Shown: positions 61,213-64,000 of the stretch, in pieces
How the letters are laid out: every line of letters begins with the position of its first letter
How positions within the stretch are numbered: the stretch's first letter is position 1
Source of the DNA: Kitasatospora sp. MAP12-44
Lineage (GTDB): Bacteria > Actinomycetota > Actinomycetes > Streptomycetales > Streptomycetaceae
Direction of reading: 5' to 3'
DNA: 64,000 nucleotides
NCBI RefSeq assembly: GCF_029892095.1
Contig: NZ_JARZAE010000004.1
Coordinates: 6,510,001 to 6,574,000 of the forward strand
Notes under the pieces: generated by a model
What the model saw: the letters and a program-made list of their open reading frames with translations, nothing else
What the model was told of the DNA's origin: nothing
The model's database searches: none
Position numbers and translations under genes: made by a program

Positions 61213-64000
61213 ACAGCAACGGACCAGTTGCCCAGAACCAGGACACGGCCTCGTTGCGCGCCGAGCTGCTGCGCCGCCGACTGGCCGGCCGCGGCAACGG
61301 CGGCGGCGGCCGCCGCACCACGATCGAGCGGGCCGACCGCACCGCGCCCCTGCCGCTCTCCTTCGGCCAGCAGCAGATGTGGTTCCTCAACCGGATGGAC
61401 CCGGACTCCACCGAGTACGTGGTCCCGCTGGTGCTGCGCCTGCGCGGCGAGCTCGACCGGGGCGCGCTGACCGGCGCTTGGGAGCGGATCGTCGAGCGGC
61501 ACGAGATCCTGCGCACCCGCTACGCGCTGGTGGGCGGTGAGCCGGTGCAGGTGATCGACGCGCCGCGGCCGGTCGGCCTGCCGCTACTGGAGGTCACCGG
61601 GGAGGCGGAGCTGCGCGCGGCCGTCGAGGCCGAGATCGCCCTGCCGTTCGACCTGGAGCACACCGCGCCGGTCCGGGCCAAGCTGATCAGACACGACGCC
61701 ACCGACCACGTCCTGGTGGTGGCCTTCCACCACATCGCCTGCGACGCCTGGTCGATGCGGCTCTTCGCGGGTGAGCTGAGCGACCTCTACCGGGGTGCGG
61801 TGACCGGTGCCAGTGTGGCGGGGCCGAGCGTGACGGCTGAGCCGCTGCCGCTGCAGTACGCGGACTACGCAGCCTGGCAGCGCAAGCACCTCACCGGTGA
61901 CACCTTGGAGCGCGAACTCTCCTACTGGCGTTACCAGTTGGACGCCGTCATGCCGCTGGAGCTGCCCACCGACCGGCCCCGCCCGGCGGTCCGCAGCTGG
62001 GCCGGCGACTCCGTGCCGTTCACGGTTCCCGCCGCGCTCGCCGACCGGGTGCGCGAACTCAGCCTGGAGCACGGCACCACGCCGTTCACCTTCCTGCTCA
62101 CCGTCTACCAGCTGATGCTCGGCCGCTACGCCGGCTCCAGTGACATCCCGGTCGGCGTCACCGTCTCCGGCCGCAACCGGCCCGAGCTGCAGCAGATCAT
62201 CGGCTACGGCATCAACACCCTGGCGATCCGCGGCCGTTGGACCGGGGACCCGAGCTTCGCCGCGGTGCTGAAGCAGTCCGCGCAGACCGTGCTGGAGGCC
62301 TTCGACCACCAGGCGGTGCCGTTCGCCCGCCTGGTCGACGAGCTCCAGCCGCAGCGCGACCTCTCGCGCACCCCGCTCTTCCAGGCCGACTTCGTGATGC
62401 ACGAGGACCGCGAGAGCGCCTTCGACCTGCACGGCCTCCGGCTGGAGTCGGTCCTGGAGGACCGGATCGCCAAGTTCGACCTCACGCTGAACGTCACGCA
62501 CGCCGCCGAGGGCGAGCTGCGGGCCCGCCTCGGTTACGCGACCGCGCTGTTCGACCGGACGACCGCCGAGCGGATGGCCGGGCACTTCCTGCAGCTCCTG
62601 GAGTCGGTCACCGCCCGGCCGCAGGACCGGCTCTCGGCGATGGGTCTGCTGTCGCCGGAGGAGTCCGTCCAGCTGCTGGAGCAGTGGAACCCGGTGGTGG
62701 TGGAGCCGGTGGAGCGTTGCGTGCACGAGGTCTTCGAGGCGCGGGCTGAGCGGACACCGGATGCGGTTGCGGTCGTGTTCGAGGGTGTGGAGCTGTCGTA
62801 CCGGGAGCTGAACGAGCGGGCGAACCGGATCGCGCACCACTTGCGTGAACTGGGTGCGGGTCCGGACCAGTTGGTGGGTGTTTCGCTGGAGCGCGGTCTT
62901 GACCTACTGCCGGCGCTGCTGGGTGTGCTGAAGTCGGGTGCGGCGTATCTGCCGTTGGACCCGGCGAACCCGGTGGAGCGGTTGGGTTACATCCTGGAGG
63001 ATGCGGGTGCGTCGCTGCTGGTGACGATGTCGGGGCTGGAGAGTGTGCCGGCGGACTACGCGGGGACGCGGGTGCTGCTGGATGCGGACGCGGCTGTGAT
63101 CGCGAGCCGCCCGGCGGTCAACCCGGTGCCTGTGGCATCGCCGGAGAACCTGATCTACGTGATCTACACCTCGGGTTCGACGGGTCGGCCCAAGGGTGTG
63201 GCGTTGAGCCACGCGAACGTGCTGCGGCTGCTGCGTTCGGCCGATCACGACTTCACGTTCTCGTCCGAGGACGTGTGGACGCTGTTCCATTCCTACGCGT
63301 TCGACGTGTCGGTGTGGGAGATGTGGGGTGCGCTGCTGCACGGTGGCCGTCTGGTGGTGGCGTCGTTCGACACGCTGCGCTCGCCGGATGAGTTCCTGGA
63401 CCTGCTGGTCGCGGAGCGGGTTTCGGTGCTGTGCCAGACGCCCACGGCGTTCCGTTCGCTGACGGCGTTGGCGGCGGCGGGGGACGCGCGGATCGATGAA
63501 CTGGGCCTGCGGGCGGTGGTGTTCGCCGGTGAGCGGTTGGAGACCGGGGACCTGCTGCCGTGGACGGACCGGTTGGGCCTGTCGGGTCCGGTGCTGGTGA
63601 ACATGTACGGCATCACCGAGACGACCGTCCACTCGACGTACCACGAGCTGGGCGAGCTGGACCTGGCCCAGCCCAACCGCAGCTTCGTCGGCCGTCCGCT
63701 CTCCGACCTGGCGATCCACCTCCTGGACGAGCAGGGAAACTTGGTGCCGGTCGGCGTGCCCGGGGAGATCTACGTCGGCGGCGCCGGCGTGGCCCGCGGC
63801 TACCTGGGCCGCCCCGAGCTGACGGCCGAGCGCTTCGTCCCGGACCCCTTCGGCCCGCCCGGAGCCCGCCTCTACCGCTCCGGCGACCTCGCCCGCCGCC
63901 TGGAGGACGGCAGCCTGGAATGCCTGGGACGCATCGACACCCAGGTCAAGATCCGCGGCTACCGCATCGAACTGGGCGAAATCACCAACCAGCTGCGCAC
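61209..64000 (+). CDS. NRPS C-A module, 3' end beyond the window
   Basis: At least 930 residues; cut by the right edge. A basic N-terminal helix (SLRAELLRRRLAGRGNGGGGRR) precedes the C domain (~45-470) with HHIACDA (His174-175), Gly of the motif replaced by Ala. The A domain shows YTSGSTGRPKGV, FDVSVWEMWG, LCQTPTAF, VVFAGERL, VNMYGITETTVHS and QVKIRGYRIELGEI at the edge; its code D-V-W-C-V-A-M-V-H-K resembles hydroxy-amino-acid (Thr-like) A domains but matches none I recall. Codon use in about 62690-63640 differs sharply from the flanks. Confidence 0.93.
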   Translation, partial: MNSNGPVAQNQDTASLRAELLRRRLAGRGNGGGGRRTTIERADRTAPLPLSFGQQQMWFLNRMDPDSTEYVVPLVLRLRGELDRGALTGAWERIVERHEILRTRYALVGGEPVQVIDAPRPVGLPLLEVTGEAELRAAVEAEIALPFDLEHTAPVRAKLIRHDATDHVLVVAFHHIACDAWSMRLFAGELSDLYRGAVTGASVAGPSVTAEPLPLQYADYAAWQRKHLTGDTLERELSYWRYQLDAVMPLELPTDRPRPAVRSWAGDSVPFTVPAALADRVRELSLEHGTTPFTFLLTVYQLMLGRYAGSSDIPVGVTVSGRNRPELQQIIGYGINTLAIRGRWTGDPSFAAVLKQSAQTVLEAFDHQAVPFARLVDELQPQRDLSRTPLFQADFVMHEDRESAFDLHGLRLESVLEDRIAKFDLTLNVTHAAEGELRARLGYATALFDRTTAERMAGHFLQLLESVTARPQDRLSAMGLLSPEESVQLLEQWNPVVVEPVERCVHEVFEARAERTPDAVAVVFEGVELSYRELNERANRIAHHLRELGAGPDQLVGVSLERGLDLLPALLGVLKSGAAYLPLDPANPVERLGYILEDAGASLLVTMSGLESVPADYAGTRVLLDADAAVIASRPAVNPVPVASPENLIYVIYTSGSTGRPKGVALSHANVLRLLRSADHDFTFSSEDVWTLFHSYAFDVSVWEMWGALLHGGRLVVASFDTLRSPDEFLDLLVAERVSVLCQTPTAFRSLTALAAAGDARIDELGLRAVVFAGERLETGDLLPWTDRLGLSGPVLVNMYGITETTVHSTYHELGELDLAQPNRSFVGRPLSDLAIHLLDEQGNLVPVGVPGEIYVGGAGVARGYLGRPELTAERFVPDPFGPPGARLYRSGDLARRLEDGSLECLGRIDTQVKIRGYRIELGEITNQLR

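Overview
The window is very GC-rich DNA (third codon positions mostly G or C) with GTG/TTG starts, chains of genes overlapping by 4 bases, a SARP regulator, a LuxR-LAL regulator and many paired XRE/TPR-type regulators. This fits a filamentous actinomycete of the Streptomyces/Kitasatospora type. I see no rRNA, tRNA, CRISPR array or intact mobile element.

Layout. (1) 1-7.9 kb: the tail of a luciferase-like monooxygenase with its flavin reductase; a pyrE-like gene; an XRE/TPR regulator divergent from an oxidoreductase-aminotransferase-NUDIX operon; a decayed NUDIX gene; a lipoprotein; an alpha/beta hydrolase. (2) 7.9-11.7 kb: an integrase remnant and a heterodimeric ABC exporter whose two ATPase halves are degenerate in complementary ways. 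(3) 11.8-30 kb: a specialised-metabolism block with P450, cupin, MFS exporter, a two-module 3-hydroxyacyl-CoA dehydrogenase, crotonyl-CoA carboxylase/reductase, type II thioesterase, LAL regulator, isopropylmalate synthase-like enzyme, UbiA prenyltransferase, a soluble two-component pair, an aldo/keto-reductase-like protein and an Sfp-type phosphopantetheinyl transferase. Three divergent promoter regions here share the heptamer CTAGGGG. No PKS that would use the acyl-CoA products lies in the window. (4) 29-40.7 kb: MASE1 protein, PP2C phosphatase, GNAT protein, then a second XRE/TPR island (RmlB-like dehydratase, ATP-grasp, DegT aminotransferase, low-molecular-weight phosphatase with a frameshift, MurG paralogue), and poorly conserved genes.

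(5) 40.8-64 kb is the most interesting part: a nonribosomal peptide cluster organised around S-adenosylmethionine turnover. On the minus strand a SARP regulator is followed by metK, an mtnA-adenine phosphoribosyltransferase fusion, mtnB, mtnD, mtnC, mtnP and a YbaK/ProXp-type aminoacyl-tRNA deacylase, nearly all with overlapping stop and start codons. Together they remake SAM and recycle both halves of 5'-methylthioadenosine (MTA). Divergent from the SARP is one SAM-dependent methyltransferase-fold protein with an N-terminal hydrophobic segment, then a thioesterase, two Fe(II)/2-oxoglutarate hydroxylases and three NRPS genes, the last cut by the window end.

My reading (inference): the methyltransferase-fold enzyme releases MTA from SAM, most simply by cyclising SAM to azetidine-2-carboxylic acid, as AzeJ/VioH-type enzymes do. 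The salvage operon feeds it, and the co-translated YbaK protein would protect the producer by hydrolysing tRNA-Pro mischarged with this proline analogue. The NRPS begins with a ruined adenylation domain, followed by modules with Asx-like and Gly-like specificity codes.
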